A stretch of 64,000 bases of DNA from Hyphomicrobiales bacterium (GTDB lineage Bacteria > Pseudomonadota > Alphaproteobacteria > Rhizobiales > Rhizobiaceae), in NCBI GenBank assembly GCA_900466005.1, contig UEGQ01000025.1:42058-106057 (forward strand), given 5' to 3'. Shown here one piece after another: positions 25,441 to 33,149 of the stretch; positions within the stretch are counted from its first letter, which is position 1; every line of letters starts with the position of its first letter. The notes beneath the pieces are model-generated. The model ran no database searches, was not told the origin of the DNA, and saw nothing but the letters and a program-made list of their open reading frames with translations. The position numbers and the translations under genes are program-made.

Positions 25441-25746
25441 ATGATCCCCGGTGAAATCATTGCCGCAAAAGGCGAAATCGAACTGAATGCCGGCCTGCCG
25501 ACGGTGACGGTCGAGGTGTCCAACACTGGCGACCGTCCCGTGCAGGTCGGTAGCCACTATCACTTCTTCGAGGCCAATGCCGGCCTCTCCTTCGATCGCG
25601 AGAAGGCGAGGGGCATGCGGCTCGACATTCCGGCGGGGACGGCTGTGCGCTTCGAGCCGGGCCAGACGCGGCAGGCGACGCTGATCCCGCTTTCGGGCAA
25701 GCGCGAAGTCTACGGTTTTCGACAAAAGGTCATGGGAGCACTCTGA
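25441..25746 (+). CDS. ureB: Urease beta subunit UreB
   Basis: A 101-residue urease beta subunit: MIPGEIIAAKGEIELNAG, the conserved GDRPVQVGSHYHFFEAN and GMRLDIPAGTAVRFEPGQ. Canonical length. GGAGGACTGATTC precedes the ATG. Its stop overlaps the start of the GFA-family gene by one base (TGATG). Confidence 0.97.
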   Translation: MIPGEIIAAKGEIELNAGLPTVTVEVSNTGDRPVQVGSHYHFFEANAGLSFDREKARGMRLDIPAGTAVRFEPGQTRQATLIPLSGKREVYGFRQKVMGAL

Positions 25747-26102
25747 TGGCGGTTTTGCATTATCACGGAAGTTGCCAGTGCGGGGCGGTGGATTTCGACG
25801 TCGACGTCGATCTCGGCCACACGGTCGTCTGCAACTGCTCGCGCTGCCGGCGCCTCGGATCGGTGCTGGCCTTTGCGCCGCGCGAGGCGTTCACGCTGAA
25901 TTCCGGCGAGGACAGTCTCACCGAATACCAGTTCAACAAGCACCTCATCCATCACCAGTTCTGCAAGACCTGCGGTATTCAGAGCTTCTCCTTCGGGGAA
26001 ACGCCGGACGGGAAACAGATGGTGGCGGTGAACGTCAACACGCTCGACGGCGTCGATGCCCGCTCTCTTCCCTCGCAAGCCTTCGACGGCGCATCGGTCT
26101 AA
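25746..26102 (+). CDS. GFA-family (CENP-V/GFA domain) zinc protein
   Basis: A 118-residue protein of the glutathione-dependent formaldehyde-activating (GFA) domain family. Zinc-binding cysteines are seen in GSCQCGAVDF, VCNCSRCRRLG and CKTCGIQSF. Family members are often annotated as formaldehyde-glutathione adduct enzymes, but most have no proven function. It is translationally coupled to ureB, inside the urease cluster, which hints at a role near urease expression (for instance metal or thiol chemistry), but this is inference. Confidence 0.88.
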   Translation: MAVLHYHGSCQCGAVDFDVDVDLGHTVVCNCSRCRRLGSVLAFAPREAFTLNSGEDSLTEYQFNKHLIHHQFCKTCGIQSFSFGETPDGKQMVAVNVNTLDGVDARSLPSQAFDGASV

Positions 26103-26131
26103 CTGCATTTCAGCCGAGGTTTTCAACCGTG

Positions 26132-26563
26132 ATGAATTTCTCCATGTCTTCCCGCCATGGTCTGGCTGCGGCCCTTCTCATCGGTCTCGTTTTCGCGGTG
26201 CCCGCCGCGGCCGAGGACGAGCCCGAGATCGACTGCGAAAACGCGATGACCCAGTTCGACATGAACGTCTGCTCGCAGCGGGACTACGAGAAGGCCGACG
26301 AGGCGCTGAATGCCCAGTGGGCGAAGACCAAGAAGGTGATGGCCGAGTGGGACGCCGAGCTCGATGCCGAGAACAAGGGGGCGGTCGAGGCGCTGCTGGC
26401 GGCGCAGCGCGCCTGGATCCAGTACCGTGACAACCAGTGCAATGCCGTCGGCTACAGCGTATGGGGCGGAAGCATGTATCCGACGATCGTCGCTTCCTGC
26501 CTTGAGGACCTGACCCGCAAGCGGACCAAGGAACTCGAAGAACTCGCGAACGGCATCGAGTAA
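26132..26563 (+). CDS. Periplasmic LprI-like protein (DUF1311)
   Basis: A 143-residue protein with signal peptide (LAAALLIGLVFAVPAAA, cleavage near AAA-EDEPE) and the DUF1311/LprI domain: IDCENAMTQFDMNVCSQRDY, LLAAQRAWIQYRDNQCNAVG and ASCLEDLTRKRTKELEEL. Four spaced cysteines would form disulfides. Relatives include lysozyme inhibitor LprI; many are unassigned periplasmic proteins. ATG at 26132 (GTG at 26129 also possible). It sits between the GFA gene and the urease accessory gene. Confidence 0.85.
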   Translation: MNFSMSSRHGLAAALLIGLVFAVPAAAEDEPEIDCENAMTQFDMNVCSQRDYEKADEALNAQWAKTKKVMAEWDAELDAENKGAVEALLAAQRAWIQYRDNQCNAVGYSVWGGSMYPTIVASCLEDLTRKRTKELEELANGIE

Positions 26564-26578
26564 CGGAGCCACACGAGG

Positions 26579-27223
26579 ATGGGGCAACGGATCGTCATTG
26601 TCGGAAACGGAGAGGCGCCGCGGGGGGCAGCGGCGGCGATCGACGCCGCCGACCTGGTCGTGCGCTTCAACGAGTGCCGCAATTTCGGTTCGAGCGGCAG
26701 CCGCACGGATGTCGTCGCCGTCTGCAATACCGGCCGGCCGGCGCTCATGATGCTCTCCTCGCCCGAATGGCTTGCGAGCCGCCCGGTGAACGACTGTCGG
26801 GAAATCTGGTCGGTCCGCGATCCGGAGAAATTCCGGGAGCTGCATCCGGCACTGATGCTGACCCGTCCCGAGCTTGCGGATTTCTGCGACGACTACACCG
26901 ATGCGCTCGCGGCCTTCGCGAATGACGCCGGCAAGACCCACGCGGTCATCGACCGGTCGGTGCACGAAGCCGTCGACGCCGCGCTCGTGCCGTTCGATCC
27001 GGGCGACTACGTCGTTCCGAGCAGCGGCATGGTCGTGGTCGCGCGCATCCTCGCGCAGGCCGAAGAGGCCGGCGATGCCGTCGTCCTGACCGGTTTTTCG
27101 CACGAAGGCTGGGATGGCCATCCCTTCGCCGCCGAGCGTCGTCTCGTCGATTCCTATATCGCCGCAGGCCGGCTCAGCCGCCTGCAGCAGACCGATTTCC
27201 TCTCTCCCCTGGAAGGAGCCTGA
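26579..27223 (+). CDS. Rhizobial urease operon accessory protein (glycosyltransferase 29-like)
   Basis: A 214-residue protein beginning MGQRIVIVGNGEAPRGAAAA, with VVRFNECRNFGSSGSRTDVV, VVPSSGMVVVARILAQAEEA and VVLTGFSHEGWDGHPFAAER. The pattern (VGNGxx..., VRFNxx...GSRTDV, PSSGxxV..., GFxHEGW) resembles the sialyltransferase-like GT29 fold, and I recall it as annotated urease operon accessory protein in rhizobia. No role has been shown. It ends 4 bases before ureC, whose ribosome binding site overlaps its last codons, so it is co-expressed with urease. Confidence 0.75.
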   Translation: MGQRIVIVGNGEAPRGAAAAIDAADLVVRFNECRNFGSSGSRTDVVAVCNTGRPALMMLSSPEWLASRPVNDCREIWSVRDPEKFRELHPALMLTRPELADFCDDYTDALAAFANDAGKTHAVIDRSVHEAVDAALVPFDPGDYVVPSSGMVVVARILAQAEEAGDAVVLTGFSHEGWDGHPFAAERRLVDSYIAAGRLSRLQQTDFLSPLEGA

Positions 27224-27227
27224 TCCG

Positions 27228-28940
27228 ATGTCCTACAAGATGTCCCGCGCGGCCTACGCCTCGATGTTCGGTCCGACGACCGGCGACAAGGTCCGGCTCG
27301 CCGATACCGAACTCTTCGTCGAGGTCGAGAAGGACTTTACGACCTATGGCGACGAGGTGAAGTTCGGCGGCGGCAAGGTCATCCGCGACGGCATGGGCCA
27401 GAGCCAGGCGACGCGCGCGGCGGGTGCGGTCGACACGGTCATCACCAATGCGCTGATCGTCGACCACTGGGGCGTCGTCAAGGCGGACATCGGGCTGAAA
27501 GACGGGCGCATCGTCGCGATCGGCAAGGCCGGCAACCCGGATACCCAGCCGGGCGTCACGATCATCGTCGGGCCGGGGACCGAGGCGATCGCCGGCGAGG
27601 GCAAGATCGTCACCGCCGGCGGCATGGACAGCCACATCCACTTCATCTGCCCGCAGCAGATCGAGGAGGCGCTGATGTCCGGCATCACCTGCATGCTCGG
27701 GGGCGGCACCGGACCGGCCCACGGGACGCTCGCCACCACCTGCACGCCCGGGCCCTGGCACATCGCGCGGATGATCGAGGCGGCGGATGCCTTCCCGATG
27801 AACCTCGCCTTCGCCGGCAAGGGCAATGCCTCGCTGCCGGGTGCGCTCGAAGAGATGGTGCTGGGCGGCGCCTCGTCGCTGAAACTGCACGAGGACTGGG
27901 GAACGACGCCGGCGGCGATCGATTGCTGCCTCTCGGTGGCCGACGAGTACGATGTGCAGGTGATGATCCACACCGACACGCTGAACGAGTCGGGCTTCGT
28001 CGAGGATTCGATCGGTGCGATCAAGGGCCGGACGATCCATGCCTTCCATACCGAAGGGGCAGGCGGCGGGCACGCGCCCGACATCATCCGCATCTGCGGG
28101 CAGGCGAACGTCATCCCGTCTTCGACGAACCCGACGCGACCCTATACGGTCAACACGATCGCCGAGCACCTCGACATGCTGATGGTATGCCATCACCTCT
28201 CGGCGTCGATACCGGAAGACATTGCTTTTGCCGAAAGCCGCATCCGCAAGGAAACGATTGCGGCGGAAGACATCCTGCACGACATCGGTGCCTTCTCGAT
28301 CATCTCCTCCGACAGCCAGGCCATGGGCCGCGTCGGAGAGGTGGCGATCCGCACCTGGCAGACCGCCGACAAGATGAAGCGCCAGCGCGGACGGCTGCCG
28401 CAGGAGACGGGCGACAACGACAATGCGCGGGTGAAGCGCTATATCGCCAAGTACACGATCAATCCGGCGATCGCCCACGGCGTCAGCCACGAGATCGGGT
28501 CCGTCGAGATCGGCAAGCGGGCCGATCTCGTCCTCTGGAACCCGGCCTTTTTCGGCGTGAAGCCGGACATGGTGCTGATGGGCGGGACGATCGTCGCGGC
28601 ACCGATGGGCGACCCGAACGCCTCGATCCCCACGCCGCAGCCGGTACACTACCGGCCGATGTTCGGCGCCTACGGCAAGGCGCGGACCAATTCCTCCGTC
28701 ACTTTCGTCTCCCAGGCCTCGCTCGATGCCGGGCTTGCGAACAGGCTCGGCGTCGCCAAGCAGTTGGTGGCTGTCAAGAACACGCGCGGCGGCATTTCCA
28801 AGGCGTCGATGATCCATAACGACCTGACGCCGGAGATCGAAGTCGATCCGGAAACCTACGAAGTGCGTGCCGACGGCGAACTGCTCACCTGCGAGCCGGC
28901 GACCAAACTGCCGATGGCGCAGCGGTATTTCCTGTTCTGA
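27228..28940 (+). CDS. ureC: Urease alpha (catalytic) subunit UreC
   Basis: A 570-residue catalytic subunit of canonical length. The nickel site is intact: His136 and His138 in MDSHIHFICP, the carbamylated Lys219 in SSLKLHEDWG, His in QVMIHTDTLNESG and HAFHTEGAGGGHAPDI, and the active-site flap with the catalytic His in LMVCHHL. The start MSYKMSRAAYASMFGPTTGD follows GGAAGGAG. It hydrolyses urea with two Ni ions, bridging the imported urea from UrtABCDE to ammonia. Confidence 0.97.
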   Translation: MSYKMSRAAYASMFGPTTGDKVRLADTELFVEVEKDFTTYGDEVKFGGGKVIRDGMGQSQATRAAGAVDTVITNALIVDHWGVVKADIGLKDGRIVAIGKAGNPDTQPGVTIIVGPGTEAIAGEGKIVTAGGMDSHIHFICPQQIEEALMSGITCMLGGGTGPAHGTLATTCTPGPWHIARMIEAADAFPMNLAFAGKGNASLPGALEEMVLGGASSLKLHEDWGTTPAAIDCCLSVADEYDVQVMIHTDTLNESGFVEDSIGAIKGRTIHAFHTEGAGGGHAPDIIRICGQANVIPSSTNPTRPYTVNTIAEHLDMLMVCHHLSASIPEDIAFAESRIRKETIAAEDILHDIGAFSIISSDSQAMGRVGEVAIRTWQTADKMKRQRGRLPQETGDNDNARVKRYIAKYTINPAIAHGVSHEIGSVEIGKRADLVLWNPAFFGVKPDMVLMGGTIVAAPMGDPNASIPTPQPVHYRPMFGAYGKARTNSSVTFVSQASLDAGLANRLGVAKQLVAVKNTRGGISKASMIHNDLTPEIEVDPETYEVRADGELLTCEPATKLPMAQRYFLF

Positions 28941-28962
28941 CGGCAGCCTGACCACGCGTTGT

Positions 28963-29002
28963 GCAGAAGTGCCGATCGGAGGCATTTCTGCCATGCACTT
29001 CT
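28963..29002 (+). promoter_or_regulatory. Stem-loop with two exclusive pairings after ureC
   Basis: GCAGAAGTGCC (28963-28973) pairs with GGCATTTCTGC (28981-28991), 11 base pairs with one G-T. The core AGAAGTGC (28965-28972) can instead pair perfectly with GCACTTCT (28995-29002). No T-run follows the first stem. It could be an attenuator or an mRNA-stabilising hairpin at the end of the ureD-C transcript. Confidence 0.4.
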
Positions 29003-29140
29003 TGCAAGCCAGCCATGCATCCGCCCTGCGACGATGTTTCATGCTGCGTCGCAACCGATTTTAGGGTAGTTCTAATTCGCAAGTCCGGTGCTCCGCCCCT
29101 TAAGCGCCGGCGACCGTGTTTTCCATGCAAGGAGATTGCT

Positions 29141-29680
29141 ATGCTGATCGGCAAGAAAGTGCCCCACGTCACCTTCCGTACCCGCGTCCGTGACGAGTCC
29201 GTCGGCGGTCCGAACCCCTATCGTTGGCAGGACGTCACCTCGGACGACTACTTCAAGGGCAAGCGGGTCATCCTGTTCTCGCTGCCGGGCGCCTTCACCC
29301 CGACCTGCTCGACCTACCAGCTTCCCGACTTCGAGAAGATGTACAACGAGTTCAGGGCCGAAGGCATCGACGAGATCTACTGCATCTCCGTCAACGACGC
29401 CTTCGTGATGAATGCCTGGGGCAAGCAGCAGAACCTCGAAAACGTCAAGCTGATCCCCGATGGTTCCGGCGAATTCACCCGCAAGATGGGCATGCTGGTC
29501 CGCAAGGACAATCTCGGCTTCGGCATGCGCTCCTGGCGCTATGCGGCGATCATCAACAACGGCATGATCGAGCAGTGGTTCGAGGAAGAGGGCTTCTCCG
29601 ACAACTGCGAGAGCGATCCCTACGGCGTTTCCTCGCCGCAGAACATCCTGGCCAAGCTCCAGGAGAAGAAGGCCGCGTAA
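29141..29680 (+). CDS. Peroxiredoxin (Prx5 type)
   Basis: A 179-residue peroxiredoxin. The peroxidatic Cys is in FSLPGAFTPTCST, with DFEKMYNEFRAEGIDEIYCI and the resolving-type region FSDNCESDPYGVSSP. It reduces peroxides in the cytosol at the expense of thioredoxin or a similar donor. ATG at 29141 follows GCAAGGAG. It has its own 200-base upstream region and a strong terminator, so it is a separate unit inserted between ureC and ureE. Confidence 0.93.
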   Translation: MLIGKKVPHVTFRTRVRDESVGGPNPYRWQDVTSDDYFKGKRVILFSLPGAFTPTCSTYQLPDFEKMYNEFRAEGIDEIYCISVNDAFVMNAWGKQQNLENVKLIPDGSGEFTRKMGMLVRKDNLGFGMRSWRYAAIINNGMIEQWFEEEGFSDNCESDPYGVSSPQNILAKLQEKKAA

Positions 29681-29704
29681 GGCTTTCGCGTTCTCTCGTT
29701 TCGA

Positions 29705-29735
29705 GGGCGTCGGCCGGTTGGCCGGCGCCCTTTTT
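29705..29735 (+). terminator. Rho-independent terminator after the peroxiredoxin gene
   Basis: GGGCGTCGGCC (29705-29715) pairs with GGCCGGCGCCC (29720-29730), 11 base pairs with one G-T, loop GGTT, followed by TTTTT. A very strong terminator that should isolate ureEFG from the upstream urease genes. Confidence 0.92.
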
Positions 29736-29840
29736 GGTGTGGGCGGAAAAATGTGCTATCACTAATTGTGACTAGAACTTGCCTGTTGCGGCGCCCGCCC
29801 AAATCTTGCATTTTTCCGGGATAGTCAGTTCGGATTAGCC

Positions 29841-30311
29841 ATGCAGCGTATCACGACCTATCTCTCGGCCGGCACATCGGCCGCTCTTCCCGTCGGCACA
29901 GTGGTGCTTGCCCATGACGAGCGGCACCTGAGGCGAAAGCTGCTTCATCTCACCGACGGCGACATGGTCATGCTCGACCTCAAGGAACCGGTCGTCTTCG
30001 GCGACGGCGACCGGCTGGTCCTCGATAATGGTGACCAGGTCGAGATCCGGGCGGCGAAGGAACCGCTCTACGAGATCATTCCGCGCGACCCGCTGCATCT
30101 GGCGGAACTCGCCTGGCACCTCGGCAACCGGCACATGTCGGCGCAGATCGAGGCGGATCGCATCCTCATCCTGCGCGACCGGGTGATCCGGGAGATGATC
30201 GAGCTGCTCGGAGCGAGGGTGGTGGAGATCGTCGAAGCATTCCAGCCGATGCGAGGCGCCTATCACACCCACGGTGACAACCACGACCACGCCTATGGCG
30301 GCCGCGAATGA
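29841..30311 (+). CDS. ureE: Urease accessory protein UreE (nickel chaperone)
   Basis: A 156-residue UreE. Conserved segments: VVLAHDERHLRRKLLHLTDG, LVLDNGDQVEIRAAKEPLYE and the metal-binding LAWHLGNRHMSAQIEADRIL. The C-terminus carries a short His-rich tail (HTHGDNHDHAYGG) that binds extra nickel. It hands Ni to UreG. The preceding terminator implies a promoter in 29736-29840, which is notably AT-richer than the genes. UreF starts 6 bases downstream. Confidence 0.95.
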   Translation: MQRITTYLSAGTSAALPVGTVVLAHDERHLRRKLLHLTDGDMVMLDLKEPVVFGDGDRLVLDNGDQVEIRAAKEPLYEIIPRDPLHLAELAWHLGNRHMSAQIEADRILILRDRVIREMIELLGARVVEIVEAFQPMRGAYHTHGDNHDHAYGGRE

Positions 30312-30317
30312 GCGCCG

Positions 30318-30989
30318 ATGCGTGAAGCCTCCGCAGTGCAGGCCCTGTTGCGGCTCATGGCCTGGCTTTCTCCGGCCTTCCCGGTGGGGGGCTTTGCCTA
30401 TTCCGGCGGGCTCGAGGCCGCCGTCCAGTCGGGACACGTGTCGTCGGCCGAGGCGCTGGAGGAGTGGCTCGTCAGCCTGCTTCGCTGTGGCAGCCTCCGG
30501 AATGACGCGGTGCTGCTCGCCGAGGCCTACCGCTCCGTCGAGGACGATGAACGCCTGCGGGCGGTGACGGAGCTAGCGGCGGCGCTCGCCGGATCGGCCG
30601 AACGGCATCTCGAAATCTCCCGGCAGGGCGGCGCCTTTCTTGCGGCCGCGAGCGCCTGGCCCGGTGCGGTTCCGGAAGTGCTCGGCGACGAGACGGCCTA
30701 CAGCGTCGCCATCGGTGCCGTCGCCGCATCGAACGGCGTCGGCCTTGCAGAGACGCTTTCCGCCTTTCTTCATGCCGCCGTCTCGCAACTCGTCTCGGCG
30801 GCGATCCGTCTCGGCGTCCTCGGGCAGAGCCGGGGCGTCACGCTGCTCTCGCGGATCGAGGACGTCATCGCCGACGAGGCCGGGAGGGCTGCCTCATCCA
30901 GCCTCGACGATCTCGGCAGCGCAACGCTGATCGTCGATCAGATGAGCCTCAGGCATGAGACCCAGCATTCGAGGCTGTTCCTGTCATGA
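30318..30989 (+). CDS. ureF: Urease accessory protein UreF
   Basis: A 223-residue UreF: LMAWLSPAFPVGGFAYSGGL is the family N-terminal signature, followed by helical segments ending SASLDDLGSAT-like (here SSSLDDLGSATLIVDQMSLR) and RHETQHSRLFLS. It bridges UreD and UreG in the activation complex. Its end overlaps the start of the DUF3995 gene by 4 bases (ATGA). Confidence 0.94.
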   Translation: MREASAVQALLRLMAWLSPAFPVGGFAYSGGLEAAVQSGHVSSAEALEEWLVSLLRCGSLRNDAVLLAEAYRSVEDDERLRAVTELAAALAGSAERHLEISRQGGAFLAAASAWPGAVPEVLGDETAYSVAIGAVAASNGVGLAETLSAFLHAAVSQLVSAAIRLGVLGQSRGVTLLSRIEDVIADEAGRAASSSLDDLGSATLIVDQMSLRHETQHSRLFLS

Positions 30990-31423
30990 CGGCGCTCGCC
31001 CTTCTCCTCGCCGTCCTGCTTCTGGCGATCGCGGCCCTGCATCTTGTCTGGGCCGCGGGATCGACCTTTCCGGCCGCGAGCGAGCGGGAGCTCGTGCGGA
31101 TGGTGGTCGGCTTCAAGCGACAGGAACAGATGCCGCCACGCCCGGCATCGGCGCTGGTGGCCGCCGCGCTCGTCGCCGCCGCCTATGTTGCGCTGGCCCT
31201 TGCCTCCCTGTGTGTCTGGCCGCTCGGGGGCTGGTCGCTTGCATCCGCTGGCATGGTCCTTGCTTTCATTTTTCTTGCCCGCGGTGTCGCCGCCTATCTG
31301 CCGGCGTGGCGGGTGCGGGTTCCGCAGCAGCCTTTCGCGAGGCTCGACCGGCGCTATTATGGGCCGCTCTGTCTCGTGATCGGCGCGGGCTTCACTCTTC
31401 TTGCAACGGGATACACGGGATGA
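30986..31423 (+). CDS. DUF3995 small membrane protein in the ure operon
   Basis: A 145-residue integral membrane protein with about four hydrophobic segments (LALLLAVLLLAIAALHLVWA at the N-terminus; LVAAALVAAAYVALALASL; ASAGMVLAFIFLARGVAAYL; PLCLVIGAGFTLLATGY). The first helix with HxxWAxG and the later FARLDRRYYGPLCL fit the DUF3995 family. It is coupled by ATGA overlaps to both ureF and ureG. A position of this kind is often held by nickel permeases (UreJ/HupE), but it lacks their His-rich motif, so its job is unknown. Confidence 0.8.
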   Translation: MTALALLLAVLLLAIAALHLVWAAGSTFPAASERELVRMVVGFKRQEQMPPRPASALVAAALVAAAYVALALASLCVWPLGGWSLASAGMVLAFIFLARGVAAYLPAWRVRVPQQPFARLDRRYYGPLCLVIGAGFTLLATGYTG

Positions 31424-32031
31424 AATCGGCAAACGGACCCTTGCGCATCGGTATCGGAGGCCCTGTGGGCTCCGGCAAGACCGCGCTCACCGAAAAGCTC
31501 TGCAAGGCGCTGAGGGGAGACTATTCCGTCGCCGTCGTCACCAACGACATCTATACGCGCGAGGATGCCGATGCGCTCGTGCGCATGCAGGCGCTCTCCT
31601 CCGACCGTGTGGTTGGTGTCGAGACCGGCGGCTGTCCGCATACCGCGATCCGCGAGGATGCGACGATCAACCTGCAGGCGATCGCCGACCTCAATCGCCG
31701 CTTTCCCGACCTCGATGTCGTCTTCATCGAATCGGGCGGTGACAATCTGGCGGCGACATTCTCGCCCGATCTCGCCGATCTGACGATCTACGTGATCTCC
31801 GTCTGCCAGGGTGAGGAAATACCGCGCAAGGGCGGACCGGGGATTACCCGTTCGGACCTCCTGGTGATCAACAAGAAGGATCTCGCCCCTTACGTCGAGG
31901 TCGATCTCGACGTGATGGATCGCGACGCCCGCCGGATGCGCAACGCCAAGCCTTATGTCTTCTCCGACATGAAGCGCGGGGCAGGGGTCGAGGATATCGT
32001 GCAGTTCATCAAGGAAACCGGCGGCCTCTGA
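31420..32031 (+). CDS. ureG: Urease accessory GTPase UreG
   Basis: A 203-residue SIMIBI-class GTPase: P-loop GGPVGSGKT (residues 13-21), the nickel-binding Cys-Pro-His at 72-74 in VETGGCPHTAIREDATIN, ESGGDNLAATFSPDLAD and the specificity motif NKKDLAPYVE. It supplies nickel to urease with GTP hydrolysis. The start lies in the DUF3995 stop (ATGA). It is the last urease gene and is convergent with the Crp/Fnr gene, 31 bases apart. Confidence 0.96.
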   Translation: MKSANGPLRIGIGGPVGSGKTALTEKLCKALRGDYSVAVVTNDIYTREDADALVRMQALSSDRVVGVETGGCPHTAIREDATINLQAIADLNRRFPDLDVVFIESGGDNLAATFSPDLADLTIYVISVCQGEEIPRKGGPGITRSDLLVINKKDLAPYVEVDLDVMDRDARRMRNAKPYVFSDMKRGAGVEDIVQFIKETGGL

Positions 32032-32062
32032 CCGCCGCCCGTCGTGCCCGACAGGTTCCGGT

Positions 32063-32758
32063 TCAGATCTGCTTCAGCGCGCTGATGTCGTTGATCTGAA
32101 TGATGCGGCCGCGCACCGTGACGCCGGCCCGGCGGAGCGACGAGAAGGCACGCGACAGGGCCTCGGGAGCCAGCCCGAGCTTGCCGGCGAGCAGGCTCTT
32201 CTGGAAGGGCAGGCGGATCGAGGCGGAGCTGCCGTCCTCCGGGCAGTTGTCGAGCAGGTAGTGGGCGACGCGCTGCGGCGCCGTCTGCAGCCGGTCGTTG
32301 GCGATGCAGTCCATGCTGCTGCGCAGATGCGCAGACAGGCATTGGATCACGGCCTTCGCCACGTCCTTTTCCTGCTCGGCGAGCTGCCGCACCTTCTGCA
32401 GCTCGAAACGCGCCACCATGACGTTCTCCGCCGCCTGGGCGTTGTAGAGGTAGCGGTCTCCGAAGGCGAGCAGGCATTCGGCGAAGGTGTCTCCCGGTCC
32501 GCAGATGCGGATGTCGGCCTCCCGACCGTCCCTGTTCAGCCGGTAGAGGCGAATATAGCCGGTGAGGACGCAGTAGAAGTATTCCGCCACCTCACCTTCG
32601 CGGAAGAGGATGTCGCGGGCCTCGAAACTGGTGACGGTCGCAAGGTCGAGCATCCGCGCCATCGATGCAGGGCCGAGTGGCTCCATGAAGGAGCTCTTCA
32701 GCAAAATGTTCTTGTCGCGTGTGTTCAGCTTCAATGTCTTGTTCACAGGTATCACCAT
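32063..32758 (-). CDS. Crp/Fnr-family transcriptional regulator
   Basis: A 231-residue regulator. Residues 30-140 form the cyclic-nucleotide-binding fold (FREGEVAEYFYCVLTGYIRL, then DTFAECLLAF), followed by a long helix and a winged HTH with recognition helix PEALSRAFSSLRRAG. The E-x-x-S-R pattern matches FNR/FixK-type proteins that bind TTGAT-N4-ATCAA. The N-terminal cysteine cluster of oxygen-sensing FNR is absent, so it is FixK/DNR-like rather than an iron-sulfur FNR. The ATG at 32758 has GGCAGGA upstream. A perfect FNR/FixK box lies 274 bases upstream (33032-33045), suggesting auto- or FixK control. Confidence 0.88.
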   Translation of the reverse strand: MVIPVNKTLKLNTRDKNILLKSSFMEPLGPASMARMLDLATVTSFEARDILFREGEVAEYFYCVLTGYIRLYRLNRDGREADIRICGPGDTFAECLLAFGDRYLYNAQAAENVMVARFELQKVRQLAEQEKDVAKAVIQCLSAHLRSSMDCIANDRLQTAPQRVAHYLLDNCPEDGSSASIRLPFQKSLLAGKLGLAPEALSRAFSSLRRAGVTVRGRIIQINDISALKQI

Positions 32759-33031
32759 TCCTGCCGACCTTGCGTGGCAGACGCAGGGCCTGTTGCCGGT
32801 TCTTGGGAGATGGTCGTTGATCCGGCTTTGCTGGGAGTCGTCTCGATCCGAACGGCATACGCCATCGGCGGCCTTCGGCCATGGTCTTTCCCATCCGCTC
32901 CGCCGTTCCGTGGCCACGGATCACCCGCGGCGCGCGGCCGACCACGCCTCACTCCCAAAACCCGGGAAACGACCTACGCTGCACTCATTCCCCAGTACGA
33001 GCCAAGATAAGCAAGGGCGGGAAATGACGAT

Positions 33032-33045
33032 TTGATTTCGATCAA
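33032..33045 (-). promoter_or_regulatory. FNR/FixK-type binding site (anaerobox)
   Basis: TTGATTTCGATCAA, a perfect match to TTGAT-N4-ATCAA. Its centre (33038.5) lies 31 bases from a -10-like element on the minus strand (33005-33010), the spacing of a class II FNR promoter (site at -41.5). This predicts a start near 32997 and transcription of the Crp/Fnr gene under low oxygen or nitrogen-oxide control. Confidence 0.7.
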
Positions 33046-33096
33046 TCGCCCCGCATGCAATTGCGAAAATGCGGTGGTTGCGCCCTGCTTCTCAAC

Positions 33097-33121
33097 GAAA
33101 AAGAGCCGGTTTCCCGGCTCT
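33097..33121 (-). terminator. Rho-independent terminator of the RND efflux operon
   Basis: Read on the minus strand: AGAGCCGG, loop GAAA, CCGGCTCT, then TTTTTC (stem 33102-33109 with 33114-33121). It lies 29 bases after the RND permease stop. Confidence 0.88.
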
Positions 33122-33149
33122 CTTCCCGTTTGCGATTGCGCATCGACCG

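Larger units (their letters stand above)
32759..33149 (-). promoter_or_regulatory. Promoter and long leader of the Crp/Fnr gene
   Basis: About 390 bases without a convincing gene. From the RND side it holds the pump's terminator (33097-33121), the FNR/FixK box (33032-33045), a -10-like TTATCT read on the minus strand (33005-33010) and then a 240-base leader to the regulator start. Open frames that would extend the regulator upstream have no homology. Confidence 0.5.

Noticed and set aside
27174..29054. A 626-codon minus-strand open frame opposite ureC
   Set aside because: Antisense to the canonical urease alpha subunit, with typical shadow composition.
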